From assembly GCF_007833165.1 (NCBI RefSeq), contig NZ_VOBQ01000017.1, positions 1 to 64,000 on the forward strand: 64,000 nt of DNA. Direction: 5' to 3'. This DNA is from Caenimonas sedimenti. GTDB taxonomy: Bacteria; Pseudomonadota; Gammaproteobacteria; Burkholderiales; Burkholderiaceae_C. Within the stretch, counting starts at the first letter, position 1; every line of letters starts with the position of its first letter. Of this stretch, positions 25,807 through 34,887 are shown in pieces. The notes beneath the pieces are model-generated. The model had not been told where the DNA came from, did no database searches, and was given only the letters and a program-made list of their open reading frames with translations. A program made the position numbers and the translations under genes.

Positions 25807-26649
25807 TCAGGCGATCACCAGGCCCTTCAGGGCCGGGTCGCCGGGGGGATAACGCAGCTTGAGCTTCTTCAGCGCGTCGCGCACGACGGTGGCGATCATC
25901 AGGTTGCGATGCGTTTTCGAGTCGGCGGGCACGATGGTCCAGGGCGCCCATTCGGTGCTGGTGGCCCGTAGCAGCGACTGGTACGCCTTCTGGTAGTCGG
26001 CCCACTGCTTGCGGACTTCGACGTCCCCCATGCTGAACTTCCAGCGCTTGGCGGGGTCGTCCAGCCTTTCCTGCAGGCGGGTGCGCTGCTCCTCGGCGCT
26101 GATGTGCAGCATGAACTTGAGGACGAGCGTGCCGTTCTCGGTGAGCATGCGCTCGAAGTCGTTGATCTGGCGGTAGCGCTGCGCGACCACATCCGCGGAG
26201 ATCCATTGATTGACGGCCGGCACCAGCACGTCTTCGTAGTGGCTCCGGTTGAAAACGGTGATCTCGCCCGCGCCAGGCATCGCCTTGTGGATGCGCCAGA
26301 GGTAGTCGTGCCCGCGCTCCTCCTCGGTGGGTGCCTTCCAGCCGACGGTGTGCACGCCCAGCGGGCTGGTGCGGGCGAAGACGCCGCGCACCGTACCGTC
26401 CTTGCCCGCGGTGTCCGTGCCCTGCAGGACCACCAGCACCTTGAAGCGGCGGTCCGCGTAAAGCAGGTTTTGCAGGCCGTCGAGTTCGACGGCGAGCTTC
26501 TCCACCGCGGCGACGTCCAGCGCCTTGTCACCGCTGGACCAGGGCTTGGCCGCCGGGTCGATGTCCTTCAGGCGGAACGAGGCCGCGCGCTTGCCCGCAG
26601 GGGGCTGCCAATCGGCGAGCGCGGGCGCGCGGGAGCTGGGCTTGGCCAT
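25807..26649 (-). CDS. ppk2: Polyphosphate kinase 2 family protein
   Basis: A polyphosphate:nucleotide phosphotransferase of the PPK2 family. The 280-aa single-domain protein has Walker [11 protein letters not shown] (about residues 77-86), the lid-region motif and Walker B-like [11 protein letters not shown] (about 135-145), and [17 protein letters not shown]. Single-domain members make nucleoside di- or triphosphates from polyP; the class cannot be fixed here. First gene of ppk2-icmF; a role in supplying GTP or ATP to the IcmF G-domain is conceivable but unproven. ATG 26649 gives a leader of about 24 nt from the promoter at 26680-26708. Confidence 0.93.
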   Translation of the reverse strand: MAKPSSRAPALADWQPPAGKRAASFRLKDIDPAAKPWSSGDKALDVAAVEKLAVELDGLQNLLYADRRFKVLVVLQGTDTAGKDGTVRGVFARTSPLGVHTVGWKAPTEEERGHDYLWRIHKAMPGAGEITVFNRSHYEDVLVPAVNQWISADVVAQRYRQINDFERMLTENGTLVLKFMLHISAEEQRTRLQERLDDPAKRWKFSMGDVEVRKQWADYQKAYQSLLRATSTEWAPWTIVPADSKTHRNLMIATVVRDALKKLKLRYPPGDPALKGLVIA

Positions 26650-26679
26650 GGGCAGTGCGTCTCCGGGGAGGGAAGACGC

Positions 26680-26708
26680 ACTGTAATTGACGTTTACGTC
26701 AACGTCAA
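26680..26708 (-). promoter_or_regulatory. ppk2-icmF promoter with a palindromic operator in the spacer
   Basis: On the reverse strand TTGACG (26703-26708), a 17-bp spacer and TACAGT (26680-26685) form a strong sigma-70 promoter. The spacer contains the perfect 16-bp palindrome TTGACGT-N2-ACGTCAA (26687-26702). A repressor bound there would block polymerase. The site resembles the ACGT-type palindromes attributed to MerR-family LiuR regulators of branched-chain acyl-CoA catabolism; this match is from memory. Confidence 0.7.
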
Positions 26709-26715
26709 TGTGAGC

Positions 26716-28716
26716 TCAACGCGAGTAGAGCAGTTGCGGCAGCCACAGCCCGATCGCCGGGAACTGGTACAGCAGGATGATCGCGATGACCTGGATTCCC
26801 ATGAACGGCAGCATGCCCAGGAAGATCTGGTTCAGCGTCACGTGCGGTGGACTGACCCCTTTCAGGTAGAAGGCGGCCATTGCCACCGGCGGGGACAGGA
26901 ACGCGGTCTGCAGGTTCAGCGCGACCAGCAAGCCGAAGAACAGCGGGTCCACCCCGAAGTTGTCGAGCAGCGGGATGAAGATCGGCATGAAGATCACGAT
27001 GATCTCCGTCCACTCCAGTGGCCAGCCCAGCACGAAGATGATGACCTGCGACAGCACGAGGAACTGGGTTTTCGACAGGTTCATCGACAGGACCCAGCGC
27101 TCCACCAGTTCCTGCCCGCCCAGCAGCGCGAAGGCCGCCGAGAAGATCGCGGAACCGACGAACAGCCAGCACACCATCGCGGAAGTCTTGGCCGTGAGGA
27201 ACACGCTTTCCTTGACCACGTTGAAGGTCAGCTGCCGGTAGGCGATGGCCAGCAGGAAGCCGCCCAGCGCGCCGACGGCCGCCGCCTCGGTGGGTGTGGC
27301 CAGTCCCATCACGATGGAGCCCAGCACCGCCATGATCAGGATCAGCAGCGGGAAGAAACTGGTCAGGAGCATCTTGAAGATCTCCAGCCGGCCGAAGCTC
27401 AGCACCGCATAGAAGATCGCCAGCAGGGCCGCGAAGACCCCGAAGGTGACCCAGTAGCCCTTGCCGGCTTCGGTGCGTGGGGCATCGGTGGCGGGAGCCG
27501 GCGGGGCGGGCGGCGTCACTGCGGGCGGTGCGCTGGCAGTGGCCGCGGGCGGCTCCTTCACGCCTTCGGCCGGCGGCTCCTTCACACCCTCGGCCGGTGC
27601 CTCGGCCAGGCCACCTTCCGCAGGCGGCTCTTTCAGGCCGCCTTCGGCGGGAGGCTCGGCCAGCCCGGATGAACTCGCCGGGGGTTCCGCGAGCCCACCG
27701 GCCGATCGCTGGGCGGGTTCGTTGCCTTCGCCCATCCGGGTCAGGCCGCTGGCCGCCTGCGCCTGGTCGAACACGGGCGCGGTCGCGGCCTGGTAGCCCC
27801 AGAGCGCCAGGAAGACGAAGACCAGCAGGGGCGCGAAGACGATGGCCAGCTGCCCCAGCAGGAAGCCGGTCGGCACGTCCTTGTTCTTCGAGCCTTTCAA
27901 GGCGTTGAGCAGCACCGGCACCGCATGGGCCTGCTCCGAAGGCGCGATGCGCTGCGTGTAGACCGGCAGCGGAACGCGCCGGTCTTCCGGCGCGAGTGGG
28001 GGTGCCATCGAAGGCCTGATCTTGGCCACGATGATGACGTACACGATGTAGAGGCCCGCCAGCATCAGCCCCGGGAAGAAGGCGCCGGCATACAGCTGCA
28101 CCACCGAGACGCCAGCCGTGGCGCCGTACACGATGAGCAGCACCGAAGGCGGGATCAGGATGCCGAGGCAGCCGCCCGCCGTGATCGCGCCGGCCGACAT
28201 CTGCACGCTGTAGCCCGCGCGCAGCATGGCCGGCAGGGCCAGGAGCCCCATCAGCGTGACGACCGCGCCGACGATGCCGGTGGCTGTCGCGAACACCGCG
28301 CAGGTGACCAGCGTGGCCACCGCGAGCGCGCCGGGCAGCCGCGCCATCGCCAGGTGCAGGCTCTTGAACAGCTTCTCGATCAGGTTCGCGCGCTCGACCA
28401 GGTAGCCCATGAAGACGAACAGCGGGATCGAGATCAGCACGTCGTTGGCCATCACCTTGTAGGCGGCCTGCACCATCAGGTCGAGCGTCTTCTGCAGGTC
28501 CCGGTCGTACGCGAGCCAGGTGAAGATCATGCCCATGCCCATGAGCGTGAAGGCGGTGGGGAAACCCAGCATGATGGCGACGACCACCAGCGACAGCATC
28601 AAGAGGCCGATGTGGCCACGTTCGATGCGCTCCACGCTCACCAGCATGCCGAGGGCCGCGAGGATGATGATCCCCATCAGGATGAAGCCGAACCACAGCT
28701 CCTTGCGGATCTTCAT
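26716..28716 (-). CDS. dctM: TRAP transporter large permease (DctM) with a repeat-rich insert
   Basis: The 12-helix permease subunit of a TRAP solute transporter. At 666 aa it is much longer than usual (about 430). The extra length lies in the middle: residues 325-415 are hydrophilic, and about 340-390 are tandem copies of an 8-9 residue unit such as GLAEPPAEG and VKEPPAEG. Both flanks are canonical DctM: TATGIVGAVVTLMGLLALP, ITAGGCLGILIPPSV before it; LGSIVMGLATPTEAAAVGALGG and FLSPPVAMAAFYLKG after. It overlaps dctQ by ATGA (28713-28716). Confidence 0.93.
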   Translation of the reverse strand: MKIRKELWFGFILMGIIILAALGMLVSVERIERGHIGLLMLSLVVVAIMLGFPTAFTLMGMGMIFTWLAYDRDLQKTLDLMVQAAYKVMANDVLISIPLFVFMGYLVERANLIEKLFKSLHLAMARLPGALAVATLVTCAVFATATGIVGAVVTLMGLLALPAMLRAGYSVQMSAGAITAGGCLGILIPPSVLLIVYGATAGVSVVQLYAGAFFPGLMLAGLYIVYVIIVAKIRPSMAPPLAPEDRRVPLPVYTQRIAPSEQAHAVPVLLNALKGSKNKDVPTGFLLGQLAIVFAPLLVFVFLALWGYQAATAPVFDQAQAASGLTRMGEGNEPAQRSAGGLAEPPASSSGLAEPPAEGGLKEPPAEGGLAEAPAEGVKEPPAEGVKEPPAATASAPPAVTPPAPPAPATDAPRTEAGKGYWVTFGVFAALLAIFYAVLSFGRLEIFKMLLTSFFPLLILIMAVLGSIVMGLATPTEAAAVGALGGFLLAIAYRQLTFNVVKESVFLTAKTSAMVCWLFVGSAIFSAAFALLGGQELVERWVLSMNLSKTQFLVLSQVIIFVLGWPLEWTEIIVIFMPIFIPLLDNFGVDPLFFGLLVALNLQTAFLSPPVAMAAFYLKGVSPPHVTLNQIFLGMLPFMGIQVIAIILLYQFPAIGLWLPQLLYSR

Positions 28717-29336
28717 GGCTTCACCCCTTCCTTGCGCACGACGACAGCGTCGAGGGCGGCGATATCCTCGTCCTTCACGTGCACCATCGCTTTGAGCTTT
28801 TCGACGTCGACCTCCTCGACGTCCTGCTCCCGCGAGGGCCAGAAGCCGTCACGGATGCAGAGCACGCAGCGCGCGATCTCCACCAGCCCCTGCAGCAGCA
28901 GCATGGCGCCGGCGAACGGGATGAAGAATTTGAAGGGATAGACCGGGATGGGATCGGCGTTGAACGTCTGTTCGCGGATCGCCAGTGCGTCGGTGAAGAA
29001 CACCCAGCCGGCCCATGTCATCGCGATGACGCCGGGCAGGAAGAACAGGATGTAGAGGATCAGGTCCAGCGTGGCCTGTGTGCGAGGCTGGAAGAAGCCG
29101 TAGAGCACGTCGCCGCGGACGTGGCCGTTCTTGGAGAGCGTGTAGGCACCGGCCATCATGAACAGCACGCCGTACATCATGATCTGGGCGTCCAGCATCC
29201 AGCCGTGCGGCGTCCCGAGCACGTAGCGCGAGAACACCTCCCAGGAGATCGCGAGCGTGAGGAAGACGATGGCCCAGGCGAAGAACTGCCCCACCCAGGT
29301 GGAGAATCGGTCGACGGCGAGCAGGAGTTTCTGCAT
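28713..29336 (-). CDS. dctQ: TRAP transporter small permease (DctQ)
   Basis: A 207-aa four-helix inner-membrane protein that bridges DctM and the binding protein. Family motifs are WAIVFLTLAISWEVFSRYVLGTP in helix 1-2 and the conserved Trp-rich VIAMTWAGWVFF in helix 3. The C-terminal 50 residues are charged and cytoplasmic. It is 76 nt after dctP and overlaps the dctM start by four bases. Confidence 0.92.
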   Translation of the reverse strand: MQKLLLAVDRFSTWVGQFFAWAIVFLTLAISWEVFSRYVLGTPHGWMLDAQIMMYGVLFMMAGAYTLSKNGHVRGDVLYGFFQPRTQATLDLILYILFFLPGVIAMTWAGWVFFTDALAIREQTFNADPIPVYPFKFFIPFAGAMLLLQGLVEIARCVLCIRDGFWPSREQDVEEVDVEKLKAMVHVKDEDIAALDAVVVRKEGVKP

Positions 29337-29412
29337 TTGTTGTTGTACCTTCTTGCAAAGAAAAAGGCGGCATGCCCACCGGCAGCCGCCCCGGACCCAG
29401 CCGGCAGCCGGC

Positions 29413-30528
29413 TCAGGTCTTCTTCGCGCCCTTGCCGAAGTAACGGTCGTAGGCGATGCGGAAATTGATGTTGTAGTCGTTGTCCCAGGCCACGGCGCGC
29501 TCGGCGAAAGCCTTTTGCGAGTCGAGCACCTTCTGGAACACAGGGTTCTCCTTGGCCTTCGCGGCGATCACCTTGTCCCACGAGTCCAGCTGCGCCTTCA
29601 GGATCGAGTCGGGCGTCTTGTAGAAGTTGACCTTCGCCTTCTTCAGCTCGATGTAGTCGGCGGAGTTGCGGTCGACCATCTTCCAGCTCATGTCGGCACT
29701 GGCGGCCTGCACGCCATAGGTGATGATGGCCTTCAATTCAGCCGGCAGGGCGTTGTACTTCGCCTTGTTGAACAGGATCTCGAACTGCTCGCCGCTCTGG
29801 TGGAAGCTCTGCAGCATGCAGTTCTTGGCCACGTCGGGGAAGCCCAGCACGCGGTCGGACGAGGAGTTGTTGAATTCCGCGGCGTCGATCAGGCCGCGAT
29901 CCAGCGCCGGGACGATCTCGCCACCGGGCAGCGGGTTGACCGCCGCGCCGAGGTCCTTGAACACGTCGACGGCCAGGCCGACGGTGCGGAACTTCAGGCC
30001 CTTCATCTGCGACACGTTCGACACCGGCTTCTTGAACCAGCCGAGCGGCTGCACCTGCATCGGGCCATAGAGGAACGAGACCACGTCCATGTTGATGGAC
30101 TTGTAGATTTCCTCCAGCAGCGCCTTGCCGCCCCCGTATTCATGCCAGGCCAGCACCATGTTGGCGGTCATGCCGTACGCCGGGCCGGAGCCCCAGAGCG
30201 CGAGCGCCGAGTTCTTGCCGTAGTGGTAGGCGACGACGCCGTGGCCGCCGTCGAGCGTGCCCTTGTTGACCGCTTCGAGCAATTGGAAAGCCGGGACCAC
30301 CGCGCCCGACGGCAGCACCTCGATCTTCAGCTTGCCGCCCGCCATGTCGTTCACCTTCTTGGCGAAGTCCTGGGCGTATTCGTGGAAGATGTCCTTGGCC
30401 GGCCAGGTGCTCTGGAAGCGGAACGCCGCGGTCTGTGCCGTGGCGATCATCGGCGCCGACATGGCAGCGCCCGCCACGGCCGCACCCTTCAGCAGGCTGC
30501 GGCGGCGGGGTGTCTTCGGTAGGGTCAT
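29413..30528 (-). CDS. dctP: TRAP transporter substrate-binding protein (DctP family)
   Basis: A 371-aa periplasmic solute-binding protein. Its N-terminus has a twin-arginine signal: RRRSLLKGAAVAGAAMSAP, cut near ATAQTAAF. The mature protein shows FRFQSTWPAKDIFHEYAQDF, LKIEVLPSGAVVPAFQLLEA and the organic-acid-binding LKFRTVGLAVDVFKDLGA, where the Arg normally contacts the carboxylate. It is close to the TakP-like 2-oxoacid/monocarboxylate group; the ligand is not proven. CAGGAG precedes ATG 30528. The operon order is dctP-dctQ-dctM. Confidence 0.93.
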   Translation of the reverse strand: MTLPKTPRRRSLLKGAAVAGAAMSAPMIATAQTAAFRFQSTWPAKDIFHEYAQDFAKKVNDMAGGKLKIEVLPSGAVVPAFQLLEAVNKGTLDGGHGVVAYHYGKNSALALWGSGPAYGMTANMVLAWHEYGGGKALLEEIYKSINMDVVSFLYGPMQVQPLGWFKKPVSNVSQMKGLKFRTVGLAVDVFKDLGAAVNPLPGGEIVPALDRGLIDAAEFNNSSSDRVLGFPDVAKNCMLQSFHQSGEQFEILFNKAKYNALPAELKAIITYGVQAASADMSWKMVDRNSADYIELKKAKVNFYKTPDSILKAQLDSWDKVIAAKAKENPVFQKVLDSQKAFAERAVAWDNDYNINFRIAYDRYFGKGAKKT

Positions 30529-30694
30529 TCGTTGTCTCCTGGTGGTTATGCGTTAGCACGCTATCTTTTGCAGCGCGTTCATCGCGCGTTAAGAGGGTTT
30601 TCACCAAGCAAGGTGGCGCCTTGCCTCTGGTGCTCGTACTTAGGTTCCCGTTGCGCAGCGGGCGAGGGCTCGCGACGCTGGCAAAATCCTGTCG
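30529..30694. promoter_or_regulatory. Divergent region between dctP and the rhodanese gene
   Basis: 166 bp without a gene. It has a direct repeat GCGCGTT (30573-30579 and 30584-30590) with an 11-bp period, a form that fits a regulator bound on one DNA face, and the -10-like hexamer of the rhodanese gene at 30682-30687. No -35/-10 pair for dctP is convincing. Confidence 0.35.
30679..30687 (+). promoter_or_regulatory. Extended -10 of the rhodanese gene
   Basis: TGGCAAAAT fits a TG-extended -10 and ends 7 nt before ATG 30695; no Shine-Dalgarno is seen, so the message may be leaderless. Confidence 0.4.
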
Positions 30695-31129
30695 ATGAGT
30701 GATCCAGCCGCACCGGACCGAATGCAGCCCCGTCCCGCCCAGGGCTATGCCGGCGACGTGACGCCCGAACTCGCGTGCCGGTGGTGGCAAGCCGGCGAGG
30801 CCGTGCTGGTGGACGTGCGCAGCGACGCGGAGCGCGAATGGGTCGGCTTCGTGCCGGGCGCAGTGCCGCTGGCCTGGAAGCAGTGGCCCGGCATGGTGAT
30901 GAACGCGGGCTATGACGAGCAGATGAAGGCGGCGGTGCCCAGCGGCAAGAAGGCCGTCCTGCTCTGCCGCAGCGGCGTGCGTTCGATCGCCGCGGCGAAG
31001 CGGGCCACGGAACTGGGCATCGAGGCGTACAACATCCTCGAAGGCTTCGAGGGCGACCCAGATGAATCCGGCCAGCGCGGCCGCAAGGGCGGTTGGCGCC
31101 TGCGCGGGTTGCCCTGGCGGCAAAACTAA
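30695..31129 (+). CDS. Rhodanese-like domain protein
   Basis: A 144-aa single rhodanese domain. [20 protein letters not shown] is the N-terminal CH2-like motif, and LLCRSGVRS holds the catalytic Cys that would carry a persulfide. It is cytoplasmic with a basic tail. Members are sulfur-transfer or regulatory proteins; the partner is unknown. It is 16 nt upstream of argJ and probably co-transcribed. Confidence 0.88.
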   Translation: MSDPAAPDRMQPRPAQGYAGDVTPELACRWWQAGEAVLVDVRSDAEREWVGFVPGAVPLAWKQWPGMVMNAGYDEQMKAAVPSGKKAVLLCRSGVRSIAAAKRATELGIEAYNILEGFEGDPDESGQRGRKGGWRLRGLPWRQN

Positions 31130-31145
31130 CCAAGAGAGAATTTCC

Positions 31146-32372
31146 ATGGCAGTCAACCTGAGCGCGCCCACCGCGGCCGCGCTGCACCCCGTGCCAGGCG
31201 TCCGCATCGGCGTCACGGAAGCGGGCATTCGCAAGGCGAACCGGAAGGACCTCACGGTCTTCCTGCTCGATGAGGGCGCGTCCGTTGGCGGCGTCTTCAC
31301 CAAAAACCGTTTCTGCGCGGCGCCCGTCCAGGTGTGCCGTGAGCACCTGGCACACGGCGACATCCGCGCCATGCTCATCAATACGGGCAATGCCAACGCC
31401 GGGACGGGCGAAGACGGCATGGTGCGCGCACGCGCCACCTGCATCGCCCTGGCGCGGCACCTGAATCTCGCGCCGGAGCAGGTGCTGCCGTTCTCCACCG
31501 GCGTCATCATGGAGCCGCTGCCGGCGGACCGCATCGAAGCCGGCTTGCCCGCGGCCCTCGCGGACGCGCAACCCGGGCACTGGCTGCGCGCCGCCGAGGG
31601 CATCATGACCACGGACACCGTGGCCAAGGCCTTCAGCCGGCAGGTGACCATCGGCGGCGTGACGGTCACCGTGACCGGCATCAGCAAGGGCGCCGGCATG
31701 ATCCGCCCCAACATGGCGACCATGCTCGGCTTCCTGGCGACAGACGCGCGCATCGACGGTTCACTGCTGCAGGAGCTGGCCTTCGAGCTGGCGGAGGGCT
31801 CGTTCAATCGCGTGACGGTCGACGGCGACACCTCCACCAACGATTCCTTCATCGTCGTCGCCACCAACCGGGCGAAACACGCGCCCATCACCGCCATCGA
31901 CAGTCCCGAGGGCCGGGTGCTCAAGCAGGCGATGCTGGAAGTGTCGCGTCTGCTGGCACATGCCATCGTGCGCGACGGCGAAGGCGCCACCAAGTTCATC
32001 ACCGTGCGGGTGGAAGGTGGCCAGACCGCCGCGGAATGCCGCCAGGTGGCGTACGCCATCGCCCATTCGCCACTCGTGAAGACGGCTTTCTTCGCCAGCG
32101 ACCCCAATCTCGGGCGCATCCTCGCGGCCGTGGGCTACGCCGGCATCGCCGACCTCGATCCGGCCGGCATCGACCTGTACCTCGACGACGTGCACGTCGC
32201 CAAGGGCGGTGGCCGCAATCCCGCTTACCGCGAGGAGGACGGGCAGCGCGTGATGAAGCAAAGCGAGATCACGGTGCGCGTGGCCCTGGGCCGGGGCACG
32301 GCCGCCGACCAGGTGTGGACCTGCGACTTCAGCCACGAGTACGTGACGATCAACGCCGACTACCGGTCCTGA
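31146..32372 (+). CDS. argJ: Bifunctional glutamate N-acetyltransferase / ornithine acetyltransferase
   Basis: Transfers acetyl from N-acetylornithine to glutamate and can also use acetyl-CoA; central to cyclic arginine synthesis. The 408-aa proenzyme is cut in the middle: [19 protein letters not shown] (about residues 178-196) contains the Ala-Thr autocleavage site, the Thr becoming the nucleophile of the beta chain. NTGNANAGTG forms the oxyanion region, and [10 protein letters not shown] is conserved. AAGAGAGA precedes ATG 31146. Monofunctional and bifunctional forms cannot be told apart from sequence. Confidence 0.96.
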   Translation: MAVNLSAPTAAALHPVPGVRIGVTEAGIRKANRKDLTVFLLDEGASVGGVFTKNRFCAAPVQVCREHLAHGDIRAMLINTGNANAGTGEDGMVRARATCIALARHLNLAPEQVLPFSTGVIMEPLPADRIEAGLPAALADAQPGHWLRAAEGIMTTDTVAKAFSRQVTIGGVTVTVTGISKGAGMIRPNMATMLGFLATDARIDGSLLQELAFELAEGSFNRVTVDGDTSTNDSFIVVATNRAKHAPITAIDSPEGRVLKQAMLEVSRLLAHAIVRDGEGATKFITVRVEGGQTAAECRQVAYAIAHSPLVKTAFFASDPNLGRILAAVGYAGIADLDPAGIDLYLDDVHVAKGGGRNPAYREEDGQRVMKQSEITVRVALGRGTAADQVWTCDFSHEYVTINADYRS

Positions 32373-32375
32373 ACG

Positions 32376-33248
32376 ATGAATGAGAAGTTCGAGCAATTGA
32401 TCGAGCGCGCGGGCCAGTTGCTGACGCGCATCGAGGCCATCCTGCCGCAGCCGCTGACCGCCCCGGATTGGAATGCCTCCACCGCCTGGCGCTACCGCAA
32501 GCGCGCCAGCGGCCACGGCAACCTGGAGCCGGTGCGCCACGTCGCCGCCATCCGCCTCGGCGACCTGAAGGAGATCGAGCCGCAGAAGGAGAAGATCCAG
32601 CGCAACACCCTGCAGTTCGTGCAGGGCCATCCCGCCAACAACGTGCTGCTCACCGGCGCGCGCGGCACCGGCAAGTCCTCGCTGATCAAGGCCTGCCTGA
32701 ACGAGTACGCCGCCCAGGGCCTGCGCCTGATCGAGGTCGACAAGGCCGACCTGGTGGACCTGCCCGACATCGTCGACGTGGTCGCGGCGCGGCCCGAGAA
32801 GTTCGTCGTGTTCTGCGACGACCTGAGCTTCGAGGAGGGCGAGGCCGGGTACAAGGCGCTCAAGTCCATCCTCGACGGCTCGGTGTCCGCGGCTTCGCCC
32901 AACGTGCTGATCTACGCCACCAGCAACCGGCGCCACCTGCTGCCGGAGTACATGAAGGAAAACCTCAGCTACAAGCACACGGACGATGGCGAAGTGCATC
33001 CGGGTGAGGTGGTGGAGGAGAAGATCTCCCTGTCCGAGCGCTTCGGGCTGTGGGTGAGCTTCTATCCCTTCACCCAGGACGAATACCTGGCGATCACCGC
33101 GCAGTGGCTCGCGCACTTCGGCACACCTGCGGCGGCCATCGAAGCGGCGCGCGCCGAGGCCCTGGTCTGGGCCCTGGAACGCGCATCGCGCAGCGGCCGG
33201 GTGGCCTACCAGTTCGCACGGGACTACGCAGGCCGGCACGGCGGATGA
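32376..33248 (+). CDS. DUF815-family AAA+ ATPase
   Basis: A 290-aa P-loop ATPase of unknown function: Walker A GARGTGKSSLIKA (about residues 94-106) and Walker B VVFCDDLSFEEGE (about 147-159), followed by YATSNRRHLLPEYM with sensor-like residues. The N-terminal 80 residues are helical. It sits directly between argJ and a Nudix gene, with an ATGA overlap with the latter, a betaproteobacterial arrangement. Confidence 0.9.
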   Translation: MNEKFEQLIERAGQLLTRIEAILPQPLTAPDWNASTAWRYRKRASGHGNLEPVRHVAAIRLGDLKEIEPQKEKIQRNTLQFVQGHPANNVLLTGARGTGKSSLIKACLNEYAAQGLRLIEVDKADLVDLPDIVDVVAARPEKFVVFCDDLSFEEGEAGYKALKSILDGSVSAASPNVLIYATSNRRHLLPEYMKENLSYKHTDDGEVHPGEVVEEKISLSERFGLWVSFYPFTQDEYLAITAQWLAHFGTPAAAIEAARAEALVWALERASRSGRVAYQFARDYAGRHGG

Positions 33249-33724
33249 CACGAACGGCTGGTCCCCTGGTGGCCGATGGCGACCTGCCGCGCATGGGTGG
33301 GGCCGGTCGGGCGCAGGTGGAAGTGGCGGTGGGCGTCCTGGTGCGCAACGATGGGGCCTTCCTGCTCACCTCGCGGCCACCCGGCAAGGTCTACGAGGGC
33401 TACTGGGAATTTCCAGGCGGCAAGCTGGAGCGGGGCGAGACCGTCGCGCAGGCCCTGCGGCGCGAACTGCGCGAAGAAATCGGTGTCGAGGTCGGCCCGA
33501 TTCACCCCTGGCGGGTCGAGGTGGTGGACTACCCGCATGCGCTGGTGCGGCTCAACTTCTGCAAGGTCTACGCCTGGTCGGGCGAGCTGCACATGCACGA
33601 GGGCCAGCAGTTCGCCTGGCAGCAGTTGCCGGTGCAGGTGCGGCCGGTGCTGCCCGGCACCGTGCCGGTGCTGCAATGGTTCGCCGCCGAACGCGCGTTC
33701 CCGGCCGCCACTCACGTGGCCTGA
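33245..33724 (+). CDS. MutT/Nudix-family hydrolase
   Basis: A 159-aa Nudix hydrolase. The Nudix box GGKLERGETVAQALRREL plus REEIGVEV (about residues 58-83) is complete. The N-terminal 25 residues are non-conserved; the catalytic domain starts VEVAVGVLVRNDG. It is likely a mutator-type 8-oxo-dGTP pyrophosphatase; strand order and the WEFPGGK motif support MutT. ATG 33245 overlaps the DUF815 stop. Confidence 0.9.
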   Translation: MTRTAGPLVADGDLPRMGGAGRAQVEVAVGVLVRNDGAFLLTSRPPGKVYEGYWEFPGGKLERGETVAQALRRELREEIGVEVGPIHPWRVEVVDYPHALVRLNFCKVYAWSGELHMHEGQQFAWQQLPVQVRPVLPGTVPVLQWFAAERAFPAATHVA

Positions 33725-33727
33725 AGG

Positions 33728-33949
33728 TCAGGAAAGCTTCGGGTCCCCGAACGGCACGTCGTCCGGAGGCGTCTCGTCAGGCACCCGGAAGCTCTCGCTG
33801 GCCCAGGCCCCGAAGTCGATGCTCTTGCAGCGTTCACTGCAGAAGGGGCGGAACGGATTGCTCGGCGCGTAGACACTGTCCCCGCCGCACGCGGGGCAGC
33901 GCACCAGCCGCGGCTTGGCCGTGTGCGACTCGGGTCGATGACTCGCCAT
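33728..33949 (-). CDS. yacG: DNA gyrase inhibitor YacG (zinc protein)
   Basis: A 73-aa protein with the four zinc Cys in RCPACGG and [14 protein letters not shown] (about residues 18-43), diagnostic of YacG, which binds GyrB. The C-terminal tail is acidic. It follows zapD by 11 nt, and the coaE-zapD-yacG order is conserved in beta- and gammaproteobacteria. Confidence 0.93.
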   Translation of the reverse strand: MASHRPESHTAKPRLVRCPACGGDSVYAPSNPFRPFCSERCKSIDFGAWASESFRVPDETPPDDVPFGDPKLS

Positions 33950-33960
33950 TCCGGGACTCC

Positions 33961-34713
33961 TCAGGAACAGAGGGTGACTTCGAAGGCGGCGTTGTCGCTG
34001 CTCGCGTGCATGCGCTCGCTGTCCTGCCGCATCAAACGGACCGAGACGATCAGGCGGTTGCCGCTGATCTCCGGCACCAGGCCCAGGGCCGGGTCGATGC
34101 GCAGGCGCAGCAGCTGGAAGGTGCGGCCCTGGGGCAGCGTCTGCTGCAGCTGGCCGCCGGTGGCCAACACCTTCTGGGGCGTGCCCGAGTCGCGCAGCAG
34201 TTTCAGCAGCACCTGGATGGCTTCGGCCAGGGCGCCGAAATGGTTGGCCCATCGTTCCAGGTCGGCCTGGCGGTCACTGCTGCTGCGGTGCTGCCAGGCG
34301 TAGTAGCCGGGCAAATCGAACTCGCAGGTGCCCCCCGGGATGCCCGCGCGGCTGCGGATGCTCATCAGCCACTCGTTCTCGGTGAGCGGCTGCCCCGACT
34401 TGCCGGGCATGTGGTTCAGCGCATGGAAGCAGGCATCGAGCTGGCCAATGACGCCGTCGAGCACACCTTCGGCGATCGCGGGGTTGCCCCGGTAGCCGTT
34501 CAGGACCATCTTCTGCTTTTCCAGGTCCTTCATCACGTCGGACTTCAGGTCGGCACGCGCGGCCACGTCCATCACCTCGAAGATGGTGGCCAGCGCGTAA
34601 TGGTGGTCCAGCGGGTGGGTGCGGGGGATCAGCTCACCCAGCCGGCGAAAGAGGTGCTCCAGCCGCAGGTAGGTCCGGATGCGTTCGTTGAAGGGGTATT
34701 CGTAGAGGATCAC
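33961..34713 (-). CDS. zapD: Cell division protein ZapD (FtsZ cross-linker)
   Basis: Stabilises FtsZ protofilament bundles at the Z-ring. As read from GTG 34713 it is 250 aa, starting [21 protein letters not shown], the usual N-terminus of betaproteobacterial ZapD. GTG is chosen because ATG 34752 and 34749 overlap a TATGAT hexamer (34748-34753) that may itself be the -10, and none of the three starts has a Shine-Dalgarno. An 18-residue N-terminal extension from an upstream start is the alternative. The helical N-terminal and beta C-terminal domains of the family are seen in order. Confidence 0.88.
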   Translation of the reverse strand: MILYEYPFNERIRTYLRLEHLFRRLGELIPRTHPLDHHYALATIFEVMDVAARADLKSDVMKDLEKQKMVLNGYRGNPAIAEGVLDGVIGQLDACFHALNHMPGKSGQPLTENEWLMSIRSRAGIPGGTCEFDLPGYYAWQHRSSSDRQADLERWANHFGALAEAIQVLLKLLRDSGTPQKVLATGGQLQQTLPQGRTFQLLRLRIDPALGLVPEISGNRLIVSVRLMRQDSERMHASSDNAAFEVTLCS

Positions 34714-34804
34714 GCGGGACGATGCTGGTAGGAAGTGCGCCGTGCGCATCATAGAGTAGCCCGTCACGCGCCGGCTGCGGCGCGCGGTAACACGGCGTCG
34801 CCGG

Positions 34805-34887
34805 CCGCCGCGGAACCGGCTTCGCCGGGCCGCTGGGGGCGCCCCCTTGAGGGGGAGGCGGCCGAAGGCCGCTTCGGGGGTGGGTCA
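34805..34887. repeat. Three-hairpin dispersed repeat, copy 2
   Basis: 83 bp almost identical to 18521-18601. Hairpins: CCGGC-TTC-GCCGG, CCCCC-TTGA-GGGGG and GCGGCC-GAA-GGCCGC (34858-34872). The third stem is one base pair longer than in copy 1, changed on both arms, so pairing is kept. Its end is the stop codon of coaE (34885-34887). Confidence 0.9.

Noticed and set aside
22419-25862. Very long plus-strand open frame opposite icmF
   Set aside because: Antisense shadow caused by high GC and codon bias; the protein has no recognisable domains, whereas the reverse frame encodes complete IcmF.
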